Below, in pieces: positions 47,616-58,931 of a stretch of DNA of 64,000 nucleotides. The stretch comes from Acanthopleura granulata. Its lineage: Eukaryota; Mollusca; Polyplacophora; Chitonida; Chitonidae. Below the pieces are notes generated by a model that worked only from the letters and a program-made list of their open reading frames with translations, was not told the origin of the DNA and ran no database searches. How positions within the stretch are numbered: position 1 is the stretch's first letter; every line of letters starts with the position of its first letter. Location: contig JABBOT010000004.1 in assembly GCA_016165875.1 (NCBI GenBank), forward strand, positions 2,728,001 through 2,792,000, in the 5' to 3' direction. Position numbers and translations under genes: made by a program.

Positions 47616-49258
47616 AGAACGTTTCCGTATAGAATTAAGTCCCTCTTTGGCACAACCTGAATAGCTGAGGAGATGAGTCGTGGGACCCGATTGGGGAATT
47701 CTTCCCCGACCGATGTCTATAAACAGGGTCTGTGCAATTTATCAGCGGAACTTTGTAAGTGAACACAAATACTGAACGCCTATATTCATCTGCTTGTTTA
47801 TTTGATTTGTTTATTTGATTTGCGTTCATTGTCATGAATGGGTAGATGGTGACACGAACGCTGAAAAGAGCATATGCAGGAAAAGACTAAATAATTGATA
47901 AGTAATAAAATTTACTCTTGGTTCAAATTTTTCATTTCCTTGTTGGTTTAGGTGGTGTATAATGCAATTTCTTACATAGTATATCAACGGTTGGAACTGA
48001 AAAAAGAAAATATATATGTAGGCCGATAAACTGACTTATTTTATTCTAATTAGGTTGCCCCAGTTTTCAATCATCCGAACGAAACGTCAAGACGGAGTGT
48101 TCCTCTTTTAATTAAAAGGGAGTTTGGGCACATCAGAGAGAACTTGAGTTTTCTACAAATTGGAAAACGAATGTATTTATTCGTGAAAATGTGATGGTGT
48201 GAAAATGTAACTATGGTTATGTGAAGCAAAAAGTACCGAAACTGACATGATAATAAATGCCATGTTCCTTTCTTTAATGTTTTGTTTGTATCCTAATAAG
48301 CTATTTCCTCGTTGGTAACGGTACATCCTAAGCGTACAAAAGATATGAAACGAGTTATCTGAAGGTAGGCGGAAGAGAAAATCCGTGAACTGTTGTCAAA
48401 ACGTTATAAGCATTCCCTCCGAGAATGTTGTTCAGTTAAGTGTGTTGCATGTCTTTGCTGTAACATGAAACAAATGCTCACAACAAAACCGGTGCAGCAA
48501 AACTTATGTCCACCATTTCCTCACTTCGACTCACCGTTATGTTTGGCTGACTGTATAATTATGTAACATTCAACATTTCTGCTATGAAATCAATGGGAAC
48601 GTGGCATATTGTGGCATATATTCACTAGTGTGAAACAGGACCTTGGACGAAAAGTAGTTTTTAACTCGGCGTTTAGAATGTTACAATGTATCAGTTTCTG
48701 TACTGTAACGTCGAACAGTCTTTAATGTGACGTCATTATGATGATATGGGGAAAGGAAAATTTTACGTCAACAGAATGACGCCATGATCCTGGAGCCACT
48801 TACACAAAACTTCGTAAATCAATTTCTCGTAAATTTCCTCTTAAATCACGTCACCTTATGATGTTATAACCCAGACAATGTCTCTTACGAAAAAAGTTAC
48901 CAAAAAAGTGGCCCCTGTTGTCGGGCTTTTGACGCGTCTCCACTCGCAGAAAACAACAGAATTGCAAATTTGTGTTTTCAAAACAGAAACAGGTTGTTGA
49001 ACCATACCAGTTCGAGCGTGTAACACATGTACAATTACCCCAAGCTTGCAAGGAGGTATAAAGGATGTGGACTAACAGCCGAAGCTCCCGAGTGACACAC
49101 AGCGCTGTCAACAAAGCCTGATAAGCCTACAGAGCTACAGGATCTAAAGCACTTTGGGAATCAATTAAAATACAAAGTCATAGCTTAATGCCGTTAGCTT
49201 TTAGAAGACATCCCTAACTGCATTCCTTTTGACCACAGTTTTTTTTCAATCCACTTAC
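47616..49258. other. No supported gene
   Basis: ORFs up to 87 codons without domains. If the minus-strand exon at 49259-49358 is real, this would be its downstream intron. Confidence 0.45.
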
Positions 49259-49358
49259 GTGTGTACACTTCGCCACACTCTGGTCGATGTCATAGTAGGC
49301 TGACATACGGGAAGTAAAATCCTTTTGGACTACAAACTGGTTTTCTCCTCGTTTTCCC
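49259..49358 (-). CDS. Probable internal coding exon, unknown protein
   Basis: A 100-nt minus-strand exon is bounded by a strong acceptor (TTATCTCTTTCTTTCAG, AG at 49360-49359) and a consensus donor (TACACAC|GTAAGTGG, GT at 49258-49257). One frame is open throughout. It enters one base before a codon boundary and leaves in phase 0, encoding GKRGENQFVVQKDFTSRMSA followed by YYDIDQSVAKCTH. Composition is protein-like. No partner exon was found on either side within the window, and I do not recognise the family. The quality of both splice sites together with an open frame makes this one of the better exon calls here. Confidence 0.4.
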
Positions 49359-50511
49359 CTGAAAGAAAGAGATAATTGTGTTGTAGCCTGTACACATTTG
49401 CCAAACAAGATCGTTGACCTTTCAGCTTCGTGTCCATTAGGGCATGCAAATCCCCAGTCGGTGTGAAATTTTCAAAGTGGAATCATTGGTTTCACAAAAC
49501 AGTAAGCTCTGGTCGTTCTACGCGATGCTTTCAAAACATAATAAAGAATAAAATATTAGCTATATGACCCTGACTTTTTAAGTCACGTGAGTGTGCTTTC
49601 CGTCGAAAAATCCCTTTACAAATTTGAAATCGACTTTTATCTGTCCACTGGGAGTACAAGATATGGAAAATCAATACATGTAAATCATGGTGTGGTGTTC
49701 CTTTTGTGCCATTTGAATAACATTTTATCAACCCCAAAACTCAACACCCCAAGCTTGACATCGACTTTGTGTCTCGAGCTTTTTCATCTTAAAAGCAGGT
49801 TTTCAACAGCATAGTTTATCACTTTTTTATCACAGTTTTCACTACCTATACGCTGTCTCTACCTACAAAGTACTGACATTTCTCAAGAGACAGTATAACA
49901 GGTACATAACCAGAAATGATTTCAAACATTTCGGAGTGTACATTATGAATGTAATACAAATAAAGGCCTATAATATAATGAGTTTTTGCGCATACTGAGC
50001 TCCTTGAATGTGTCAGATGTTTCAAACTGAAAATTTGATTCGCAACACTGGCACCAGCTTTCCGATGGAGAGTGAACAAAATAAGTGGCTTGGCTGACAA
50101 TCTTTGTTCAGTTCTAAATGCAGAAAAAAATAGGGAGCGAGGGGAATTTTTTGCTTTGCCAAATGATGTATATTAAAATGTGTGTTCACCATTTGCCATA
50201 ACAAAACCCTGGCACAAAACTGTGTCTTTCTAGAAGAACTTGGTTGTGATTTGCAAATTCGGACAAACCACTTTAGAGACTCCTCGGTAGCTCGTGCAAA
50301 ATGAAGTTTAGCTTAGTTTGTAACGAGTATTGCCGTTTATTAAGAGTCAGTACGTATAGTATTATTACGTATATTAAGAGACGTCTCTTAATCCCAGGTA
50401 TTATTCGAGATCAAGAATTGTGTCCGTGGCGAGCTCTTTCGAGTCGAAGGTAAATTTAGCTTCACCCAAATCTGGACGGTGGGGCCAGAATTTGGCAGTT
50501 CACAACCAAAA
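49359..50511. other. No supported gene
   Basis: Minus and plus ORFs of 60-84 codons lack motifs. The sequence would be intron for the minus-strand exon at 49.3 kb and upstream sequence for the plus-strand cluster at 50.5 kb. Confidence 0.4.
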
Positions 50512-50658
50512 ATGCCGAATTTCTTTTGCTGTGTTCCGGGGTATAACGCTTCAGTTAAAAAGCAAAACAAAGGCAGCAAGTATCCATGGATGAAGTACGG
50601 CACATTCTATCCATTTCCTACTCTTTTGCGCTTTAAAAGTTGGAGTTATCGCCCTTGA
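50512..50658 (+). CDS. THAP-like zinc-finger start, truncated
   Basis: ATG at 50512 opens 48 codons to TGA at 50656-50658. The reading starts MPNFFCCVPGYNASVKKQNK and continues to WMKYGTFYPFPT and a Trp in KSW. This matches the start of THAP domains (MPxFCCVPGC, then FHxFP, then a W), which bind DNA as C2CH zinc modules of about 80-90 residues. Two things are wrong for a working domain. The second Cys of CCVPGC is Tyr (a TGT to TAT type change), and the frame stops before the later Cys-x-x-His. It may be a relic or an exon whose continuation is spliced. THAP domains often come from P-element transposases, so a transposon origin is possible. Confidence 0.4.
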   Translation: MPNFFCCVPGYNASVKKQNKGSKYPWMKYGTFYPFPTLLRFKSWSYRP

Positions 50659-51062
50659 ATGTCACTTAATTTTAGCGGTTCATCCAGTCGCTTTGTCCGT
50701 TTCAAGGGAGACCATAGGGCCACTGCAAACTTGGCGGGAGTAACGGAGGTGACAGACATTTTTGGCGTAAGTTTAGTAAGTATTTCATTTTCTGACATGT
50801 CATGGTTTACTGTGGTCTTTGTAATTTCAGCTGTACATCTCTCTCAATGTACTGGAATCACTGTGCAGTTCATTGCAATACACCAAACGTACGATTTGCT
50901 CGTGGAATCAGGGATTGCTGCTCGTCATTTTCATCCTACGGTCCTTGAGACTACATATTTGGCGTTACCAACGGTCAGTTAAGAACAGAAATAGGACCAA
51001 CGGTATTGCGGCATGCTTGAAGGCCTCTGCGTCTGGTGATTATGATGCAGTTTTCTTGGCAG

Positions 51063-51211
51063 ATTTAAAGTGTGTTTTTAAAGGATGTGATAATCAGGTG
51101 GTCATTGAGAGTGTGAAATCACTGGTATCACACGTAAAAATTCATATAAAGCAAGGTCAAGTCATACAGTGCCCATTTATCGCGTGTTCGAGTTCGACCA
51201 AAAATCCTTGA
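51063..51211 (+). CDS. Exon-like piece with C2H2-type finger
   Basis: An acceptor (TTTTCTTGGCAG, ending 51062) precedes 48 codons ending in TGA. The reading LKCVFKGCDN...SLVSHVKIHIKQG gives C-x4-C-x14-H-x3-H, then VIQCPFIACSS begins a second C-x4-C that is cut off by the stop before its His pair. The order matches the start of a family of expanded, possibly transposon-associated zinc-finger proteins I recall in fish and invertebrates, but I cannot name it. The truncation suggests a missed donor or a dead copy. Confidence 0.35.
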
Positions 51212-51486
51212 TATAACCCTGACCTTTTATTTTCCATAACATTATTAACATGTTTAATAAGTCATGTTACTGTACATCCTGTAGTGCTTATGTCAAGACA
51301 AAATTTTAGATGATGCGCTGCTGGGACTTTAGAAGATCCTGTTTATCACCAAGATTTGTTGATCTCATTCTGTGGGTGAAATTATCATTGATGTTGGAAA
51401 CATAATTAAAGTTTATCAGAGGTCTTTAGAAGTAGGAAGTAAATGTTTTAGTGTGTTAATTAATCAGTTGTACCTGTTTTTCAAAG

Positions 51487-51641
51487 GTGACCTGCTGGAC
51501 CAGAATTCAAAAATTTTTGTTGTAATGGAAAAGAATGTGTTGGCTGAAGGTATCCAGACATTGCAGGATGGCATACGAATGGTGTTCCCCTGTTTCTTTG
51601 TCTTCAGTTTGCAGTATGAGAAACCTTTATCCTTTACGCTG
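51487..51641 (+). CDS. Exon-like piece with consensus donor
   Basis: A weak acceptor (TTGTACCTGTTTTTCAAAG, ending 51486) and an excellent donor (TTACGCTG|GTAAGTACT, GT at 51642) bound an open frame reading LLDQNSKIFVVMEKNVLAEG and ending FSLQYEKPLSFTL. The aromatic-rich FxxxxYxKPxxF ending resembles the C-terminal region of the same recalled family as the finger at 51063. The role is unknown. It lies 275 bp after the finger piece on the same strand. Confidence 0.35.
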
Positions 51642-52393
51642 GTAAGTACTGGTGACCCCTAACTTCAGATGCTGGTACGAAAAACTCTCACTTTCTTAAA
51701 ACAATGACATGAGGCTAAGTGTAGTTACCACCTAAATTTAATTCTTTTACTCTGTTACAAATTTGGATTTTGTATTTGTACTGCTCCAAGGTCCCAGAGT
51801 TGTCTAAGAAAATGACCCATCATGATATCCAAGAACCGCAGCAACCTCTGATCAGTAATTCATATCTCATTCTGGTATTAGCTTGCTGGGTTTGTAGTGT
51901 TGTCGGTGCTCTATGCTGCATGTAATAGAAGGGCACAGTGCCCTGCCCTTTTGAACGACGTCGGTGTTAAAAATAGCTATTTTCAGTTTATTTCACGTTA
52001 GATTTTATATTTTCTCCATAACCAATGAACGCAGCGGTAGTGTTGCTGGGGAAAATGACCTCTTGCACATCCTATCCATGCTCCCTTCAAAATCCGTTAA
52101 AGGCAGTATAATTCATGCTGATGTAGACAACGAAGTGCAAATGAGAGGAGTAACAGCCAACTTCGTGCTCATATTCCCACCCAGACTGAAGGTCAAGCGT
52201 GATGAAAATGCTCTTTTGTAGAAAATATCCCTCCTCATTTTTCAACCTGCAGACAGCACTGGTTGCACTTGCATCTTAATAGTGAATGAATTATTTTATC
52301 AACATGCAAGCAGTATAAACTCATTTCACAGTGACATAATTTGACATTCTCGGAGATTAAAGCAACTAGATTCATTTTCGTTTCTTTTTTCAG

Positions 52394-52532
52394 CTGCTTT
52401 TTCAACGTAAATCCTCCCCTTGGCAGCAAGTGCATGGGGAAAGGCAGTATTAGGACTAAAGTCCTTGGATTTATCAGAGTTTTCCATGACTTTTACTGGA
52501 ACTTGTGTACACATTTTGGCGGCAGGTTTTGA
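52394..52532 (+). CDS. Possible terminal exon of the 50.5-52.5 kb cluster
   Basis: A strong acceptor (CGTTTCTTTTTTCAG, ending 52393) precedes a frame open to TGA at 52532, reading CFFNVNPPLGSKCMGKGSIR and then KVLGFIRVFHDFYW. A basic, aromatic C-terminus fits the end of a nucleic-acid-associated protein, but that is an inference. Between 51642 and 52393 another plus ORF (51964-52221) is open without clear splice sites. Confidence 0.3.
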
Positions 52533-53657
52533 TCACTGATTTACATATACATTATAACCACATTAATCCTGCCAGCCGTTGAGCAAGGGTAAACTTCCAT
52601 CAGTCATTTTATTTTTATGGCAGGAGCTCCTAATGCCACCTTGTAGAGGATGTATAACGTATATGGACGTATGTAGGACGTATATCTGAAATTAAGAACA
52701 CAAGCTTTGATTTATACTACTTGTGTACAACTGGAAGACATTCTTTGAAATATAAATTGTGTACAGAAGTAAAGTTAACATTGAAACAAAGCTTATAGAG
52801 TTAAGAAGTGGCGCGCCATATAATGCTGTGCCACTAGCTCTTCATTTTTGAGTCAACATGTAACACGCATGTATCTTTATGCGATCTGCAATTGTGAGTT
52901 AGCAAGTGAAACATATTTGACAAAAAAAAATGCTAAGGATTCTGAAATCAAGTGCTTCATTATAGCTTTGTACGGATTGTATCTGTAATAACCGCTGCAT
53001 ATAGCAAGGCATGACTGCTATAAAAAGCCTCTGTACGGTTATCCACGCATGTATATTGCAAATGGCACAAGATATAAACTGTGTGTTTTCATAGCTATGT
53101 ATCTGGTGGTTGCACACGTGCATTCCTATTATCTTAAGTTGGCAAGAAACTATTGATACCTGGTACTCAAAAATATCTACACACCGAGTCCTCTACATGT
53201 GTGTGTTTTTATTTCTTATGTCTTTATTTTTTTTTTGGTATTTTGATACTATTTAAAATTACATTTGAATAATTTTTGAGTATGGTGATGACCTTGTTAA
53301 AATTAAGATTTCGTTTTGGCTTGAAATTATCCTTTGTGTAAGTAATTTCTTTACTCCATCAACAAAACCACTGCTAAAATATTTTTCTTTTTTGTATGTA
53401 CATGGATAATGTAATATTTATGCAGGAAGATGCCTCGTTTCAGATTTAAGTATTTTTTTAAGGAGATACGGTTCTGGAATTCAGAGAATCTTCCATTTTG
53501 CTGAAACCTAGTTTAACTTCAGATATACATTATGCATCAACTCAAATTATGTTTTCTATAATGAAAGTTATCGATTGTGTTGAATTTAAAGATGGACATG
53601 TATAGTTCATGAGTTCATGTGTTTAAAAATACTGGATCTCTTCAATCTGGTGTAGCT
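52533..53657. other. No recognisable feature; possible 3' flank
   Basis: AT-rich sequence following the 50.5-52.5 kb cluster. A GGCGCGCC palindrome is at 52810-52817. No convincing gene or repeat is seen. Confidence 0.45.
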
Positions 53658-53707
53658 CTTAATTTTATGTTATCTTAATTTTATGTTATCAGCCCTGATG
53701 ACAGGGC
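53658..53707. repeat. 16-bp tandem duplication followed by a perfect hairpin
   Basis: CTTAATTTTATGTTAT occurs twice head to tail (53658-53673, 53674-53689). Two bases later GCCCTG (53692-53697) pairs perfectly with CAGGGC (53702-53707) across a four-base ATGA loop. The string CCTGATGACAGGGC overlaps a hammerhead-like CTGATGA box, but the expected GAAA box is not intact. Confidence 0.75.
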
Positions 53708-54175
53708 ATATTGCATTAAAACAGTGATTTGATGACGTGTGTTATATGCATAAATATAATTAGATTTTACTAAAGAAACGGTTCTACAATTTATGTTCAA
53801 GAGTGTTAGTCAACCCTGTTGTACAAGGGTCAGAAGTTAGTAATTCATATTCTTATACTTCACTGTAATTCTGTGTTGCTGCAATTATCATTCATTACCT
53901 ACATATAGCTTGAAATATAGAACCTGTCTTTTCACACCTAATAGGTCAATAGTTTTCATCTATATGCTGCTTGTGCAGCTCTGGGCTGTTTGGACATGGT
54001 TACATTGTTTGCACTCTGTTTTTTACGTCAATCATAACTATGACATGTGTTTGCAATAAATATTCCAAAAAAACTAAGGCAACCCTTTCATGGCATGTAA
54101 TTATTCTGTTTGATTGAAAGATTATTAATTTATTGAGTACGTGTAGTTTAAGTAAAGTTTTCAAGGTACCATTGC
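53708..54175. other. No recognisable feature
   Basis: No coding or repeat structure is evident. Confidence 0.5.
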
Positions 54176-54322
54176 AGTCGTACGTGGAAAGGTCTGGCAG
54201 CATCCTGCGGATGGTCATTGGTTTCGATCCCCCGAGATTTGCCGGTTTTCCTCCTACCGTAATGCTGGATGTGTTGGAAAAGTGAAGTCTGGTGAACCGC
54301 GTAAAACACCAATCAAAAAACT
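54176..54322 (+). mobile_element. SINE, head missing, CGAGATTTGCC variant
   Basis: Plus orientation: GTCGTACGTGGAAAGGTCTGG, CAGCATCCTGCGGATGGTCA, CCCCCGAGATTTGCCGG, TTTTCCTCCTACCGTAATGCTG, a diverged middle, then CGCGTAAAACACCAATCAAA. It shares the CGAGATTTGCC core variant with the copy at 55995, where other copies have CGGGCTCTGCCC. The tail is almost absent. Confidence 0.88.
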
Positions 54323-54458
54323 GAACCAGTCAAGTAAATTTGTGTTTTAACTGTGCTATGAACTATATCCGATTAACTCCGCTTACAGGCTGCAGCAATT
54401 CAGCGCACTACTGTGTAAAAAGAGAAGCAAAAAATGCGACAAAGATGCTTGAGTAATG
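54323..54458. other. No recognisable feature
   Basis: Short spacer between SINE fragments. Confidence 0.5.
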
Positions 54459-54497
54459 GTTGTTTTACGTCATACTCAAGTGGACTTGATATAAACA
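54459..54497 (-). mobile_element. Minimal SINE 3' fragment
   Basis: GTTGTTTTACGTCATACTCAAG matches the main SINE's GTTTTACGCCGTACTCAAG in minus orientation. The following bases diverge quickly and no tail is left. Chance similarity is unlikely over this motif, but the element cannot be delimited. Confidence 0.5.
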
Positions 54498-55994
54498 GCC
54501 ATGTCGACTCTCGCTTTACTACTGCCCAATGCCGATGGACAAGTTGAGACTGCAGCTACACTACTCCATCCTGTTATTGTACAGTGGTATAGACTGTAAC
54601 GATACTATGGCGCATTGTGACTCAACAGTGGTGTATACTGCATATGTACTGTTTCAAAACATGTTGTTTAACCCACTTGAACACTGTAAATTTACAAAGA
54701 ACTTTGATGCTTGTGCACATGCAAATGTGAAAAACAGTTCTGTGGCAACACGAGGTTCAGGTGCAGAAACGCACTTCAGTTCAGTGTTAATTTACTTATG
54801 GAACTCTGTCGTTGAACTCCATCTTACTGTGGACAATCAGTAATAATACATGCCAAAATTACTGTTATATTACAGTGCTTTACCTGTGAAAATACTATTG
54901 TTCTTCCACCATTTTTAACGGTGTAAATTTCCACTGAAAAGTATTGGTACAAAATTGCCAGTAATTTTTGATGCAAAATGACAACAAAATTTTTCACAGT
55001 GTAGGTATAACTGTAATAGAGGAGTGCGGTGTTATCACCTTGGGATAATTGTAAATATGGGACCGCGGAAATATAGATAGAAACTACCACAACAGCCAAA
55101 CAACAGCACCTAGCTAAATGTCTTCTTCAAGAGCACAGACGTGTAGTATATAATTTCAGTTGTCCTCGAATTTTATTCTTAATGTAAAAACATCAAGATC
55201 TCTTGGATTAGTAATTTCATAATAAAGACACTGTTATTGGCCAGAGCTAGAAAGATTGGTGACATGGAGGCCAGACGGCGTCCGCCAAGGTTAGGCTACC
55301 TTCCCTCTTTTACAGCATAACTGCTGTCTCGCTGCAGCCGTTGGCTACGTAGCAGGGATTAATGAAATCAGCACGGACTGACCGTTCAAAGGCAGTTTGT
55401 ACCGATAAATGGGGTTTTCAACAGACGCTAAGCCTGTCCATATGAATGATAGATGCATAAACTAGTCCACATTCTGAGAGTTTTAGTTTTATTTTCTCCC
55501 CATCAGACGCCATAAGAAGAACAGGTCAAATATCACAATAAACCATGTCGTGAAGCCTTGTTTTAACCTTGTTAAGGGTGTTAAATAAATGTATACACGT
55601 AAATTCTGAAAACAGTTCATACAAACACCCTAAAGATGGAGAAATCTAGCTATCCATAAAGATCGAATATTAGACATGAGAATCTAGGTTTATGTACGGA
55701 TAAATGAACACAATTTATTTGATAAAGGCTTTTCCCACGGCACGCGGTTATGAGTGTTTACAGAAGTCAGATCAGCACGATGTAAGTGGTGCATCCTATA
55801 GAGACTCTATGTCTAAACATTGAGCTGCGTCTAAATGTCTGGAGAGATGGAAGGTGCAGCGTTGCCTCAACTTTGCCTGATAAATGAATTTAGGTCTTTT
55901 AGAGGCCGTTTTGTGCGAAGACTTATCTGTGTTTTCTTATGACTTACTGGCAATTTTGTTATCACTGCACTGGCGGGAGGAATATCAACCAATG
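54498..55994. other. No supported gene
   Basis: A 104-codon plus ORF (54529-54843, real ATG) and a 91-codon minus ORF (54824-55099) lie here without recognisable domains or splice context. Confidence 0.45.
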
Positions 55995-56144
55995 AGACAG
56001 CAACCTCCGGATAGTTGTGGGGTTCCCCCGAGATTTGCCCGCTTTCCTCCCACCACAATGCTGTCGTGTAAGTGAAATATTCTTGCGTATGGCGTAAAAT
56101 ATCAATCATATAAATAAATGAATAAATAAATGAATAAATAAATC
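55995..56144 (+). mobile_element. SINE, head missing, CGAGATTTGCC variant
   Basis: Plus orientation: GACAGCAACCTCCGGATAG, GTTCCCCCGAGATTTGCCCGC, TTTCCTCCCACCACAATGCTG, TCGTGTAAGTGAAATATTC, TTGCGTATGGCGTAAAATATC, then a long tail mixing AAAT and GAAT units to 56144. Ten or so bases of the GACCGCC block are missing next to ATGCTG. Confidence 0.9.
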
Positions 56145-57651
56145 AACCAATGAGTAGATGGGTTTCTGTGATTCTCTTGAACCTCACCAGGCAATTAAAG
56201 ACTTCACTTGGCAAAGCATTTCTCCTGTTACTTTAGAATTAGTCGTGTTTGTGACATCGCAGCTGTATTGCAGAGGGATCTAGCCCGCCTCGCGTGGATC
56301 ACGCCTACTGTTTGGAGTAGCTGGAATAGAAGTGCACTGTAAATTTCGATGTTTAACTTATAAACACTTTAATGCACCAGATATTAAACACTTGGAGATA
56401 AATGCCTCATAGTGTGGTACATATACATGTTTAGGCACTTATGTTCAATACATAAATATATGTGTATATTTATTAAACACGTTTGCTTGATGTTTAATCA
56501 TGCATTAAACGCGTTGGGCTTTGCCATTTCGCAATGTAACACACCACTTCCCTAATATTTCTCTTCTCTACTTCTTGTCTACCAGAGAAATGTTTCATGA
56601 AGTCAAGTCACATATTCATTCACTTAGGCAGAAGGAATCGGGCGCTCGTGGTCGTTTCCATTGTCAGTTTCAACCCAAAGTTCTCAGTGTTCGGCTATCT
56701 GGCCGATGGCCGAAATAGCAGGGTTTGTAGCTAAAACTGCAAAATTCAAACACTTTTTACTGGGGGGGAAACGTTTTAACGCCTAACGTTTAACGTTTCT
56801 TCCTGCTTACAGCAAAATTGTTGCGTGCATATTACCTGAAGTAGTTTAGAAGTCAGTTAATCCTTTAAACTGACTCACCTCTCCCTCCCCCTCTGACGCT
56901 TTGACGCTAAGCAACAATGAATCAGTTAATTAATAAATCTAAATGTTGCCTCTTTCATCTTCATTGATATCAATCAGCGTACATATACTCCGATTTCTTC
57001 AGAATGTAGGATTTTTATCCTATGGTTGAAATTCTGGATTTCCAGTTTAAAGCACCAAAATACCTAGGTAGAAAATTATATCACATACCGGCTTTGTTTT
57101 GGTCCCCTCTTAGTGTTTAATGAGTTTAGGCACGATCGCTGTCAAAATCGCTCTCCATCGATTAAGGAGACAGTCTCTGTTATGTTCTTATTGTTTTAAT
57201 AAATGGTGTTTGCCCTCTTGAGCGCACAAGATAAAGCGGAAATTTAAACTCAGTATTTTATGTAGAAGGAAATTACATGTGGTTCCGTGTTCATATTCAA
57301 AGACGTGAGTTTATGCTTTTTATGAACTGTCACACAAGGATGCAGCAAACGGGAAGCAAATACGACTGGAAGCCATTTAGATGGAATCTGCTCAACAATA
57401 TGCAGTTTTCAGTACTTGCCAAATGACAAACTGGGCCTGCACAAACGAGGCGCATTGTCCGGGCCCAATGTGAGCTGGCCATTTTTATCTTGTAAAACAT
57501 GTGTACTACGTCATAGGTTCGCCCACAAATCATCACCATAAAGGCAACACAGAGTAACAGATTACATAGCTTGAGCCTGACATATAAATACATTGCTGAC
57601 ATTGTAAACCTGATGGCAATGGCCTGGGTCCTTAAGGAGACAGTTATCAAC
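56145..57651. other. No supported gene
   Basis: Minus-strand ORF 57330-57746 (138 codons, no ATG in its first third) overlaps the duplication that follows and has no domain. Other ORFs are short. Confidence 0.45.
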
Positions 57652-57998
57652 GAGTAAATTTGATCAATTGTGGTTTTGGAGAGGCAATTCTGCTGTCGTT
57701 TGTGACGAGGAATCAAATGGTTCAAATCGTATTGCTCCAATGCCAATAGTAAGCTGTTATAGCTATGGCACAGAATAAAACATCAACATATTACATGTAA
57801 ATTACGACAATGACCAGACTTAGTAAGGATACAATTAACAATGGGTAAATTTCATCAAGTGCTGGTGAAGAAGGGTGAATCTGAAGTCGATTCTGATGAA
57901 GAATTAAGTGGTTCAAACTGCATTCCTGTGCGACCAATAGTTTTTGTTATAGCGAAGAGTAAACCATTAAAATATAACACATAAATCCACGACAATGT
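57652..57998. repeat. Tandem duplication, ~191-bp unit
   Basis: GAGTAAATTTGATCAA at 57652 and GGGTAAATTTCATCAA at 57843 begin two diverged copies. Both contain AAGTGGTTCAAAC/AAATGGTTCAAAT, CCAATAGT, GTTATAGC and end in ACGACAATG. Identity is moderate. Minus ORFs in each copy start differently and do not support coding. Confidence 0.7.
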
Positions 57999-58842
57999 AG
58001 TTATGATTGGAAGGCACAGTTCCTTTTCCAATTTACCCCATATCAACTAAAAATATTTAAAAATAGAAGAAAATAAGCAGACCAAATTTAGTTTTTTATT
58101 TACAAAAAGAATATAACAACCGACACATAAAATGTTTTAGAAACATGAGATAATAGATGCCGACATTTTTAGCGATATGACAGCTCCATAAGAATCTGGT
58201 TGCACCATGGAATTCCTCAGCCATGCCAAGTTGTGCGGAAAATTCTTTAACTGCAGTAAAAATTATCCACTCCAATCACAGGTGTTTCGATTACCCTCAA
58301 CACAAAACAAAAAATTCCACACCGCCTAATAATCATAAAGTGCAAGTCAGCTTCACCACCCTCAGATCGGCCTAGTTTGTTGACTTAAAAAAACTGTCTG
58401 TTCAGACCTATAATTAAAAATATAATCAAAAGACTGTCTGATTTACTGTCATAGTATTAAGATTTGGCTGATTTTTGCCATTGTCATTGTCAGGGGATGA
58501 GTGGTCCACTTAATTTGACTGTCAGTAAAAGTTATCCCCCCTTGCTGTACGCCAAGTTGAATGGAGGAGCACAAAGAGGCGCAGAACTAAGATTTTGCAT
58601 AACTAATACAAGAGTGGATCAACTGTGTGCAAACTTCAGGAAAGTGTAGCTTTATTCTTTTAACTTATATTGTAGGTAAGTGTTAATTTGGATGGCACAG
58701 ATGACAAGCTTTTTCCACCTCTGCTCTGCCTTTACCACCTAGCTGATTGACATAAAACTTTTCAAGATCATTCAAATCTGTCCAGTTCAGAGTCAGAGGA
58801 AAGTATCACTGTTGTACAAATGTAAGAAAACACTTAATACTC
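57999..58842. other. No recognisable feature
   Basis: A 61-codon plus ORF at 58464-58649 lacks domain support. A GTAAGT at 58675 follows its stop and is not useful. Confidence 0.5.
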
Positions 58843-58931
58843 TGGCCTCTCCGATAGTACGTGGCAAGGGACGCTAGCAACTTGAGGGTGGTCGTGAGTT
58901 CCCCCCACCATAGCGTTGGCCGCCCTTCTAT
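58843..58931 (+). mobile_element. Outer SINE, 5' part (interrupted)
   Basis: Plus-orientation SINE from TGGCCTCTCCGATAGTACGTGG through a diverged GCTAGCAACTTGAGGGTGGTCG and CCCCCCACCATAGCG to TTGGCCGCCCTTCTAT. It breaks off in the GCCGCCGTCGTATAA block. It resumes at 59040. The last ten bases (GCCCTTCTAT, 58922-58931) are the left copy of a target-site duplication made by the inserted SINE. Confidence 0.85.

Noticed and set aside
57330..57746. 138-codon minus ORF with a hydrophobic middle
   Set aside because: There is no ATG in the first third, it overlaps a diverged duplication whose other copy is not open in the same way, and it has no domain.
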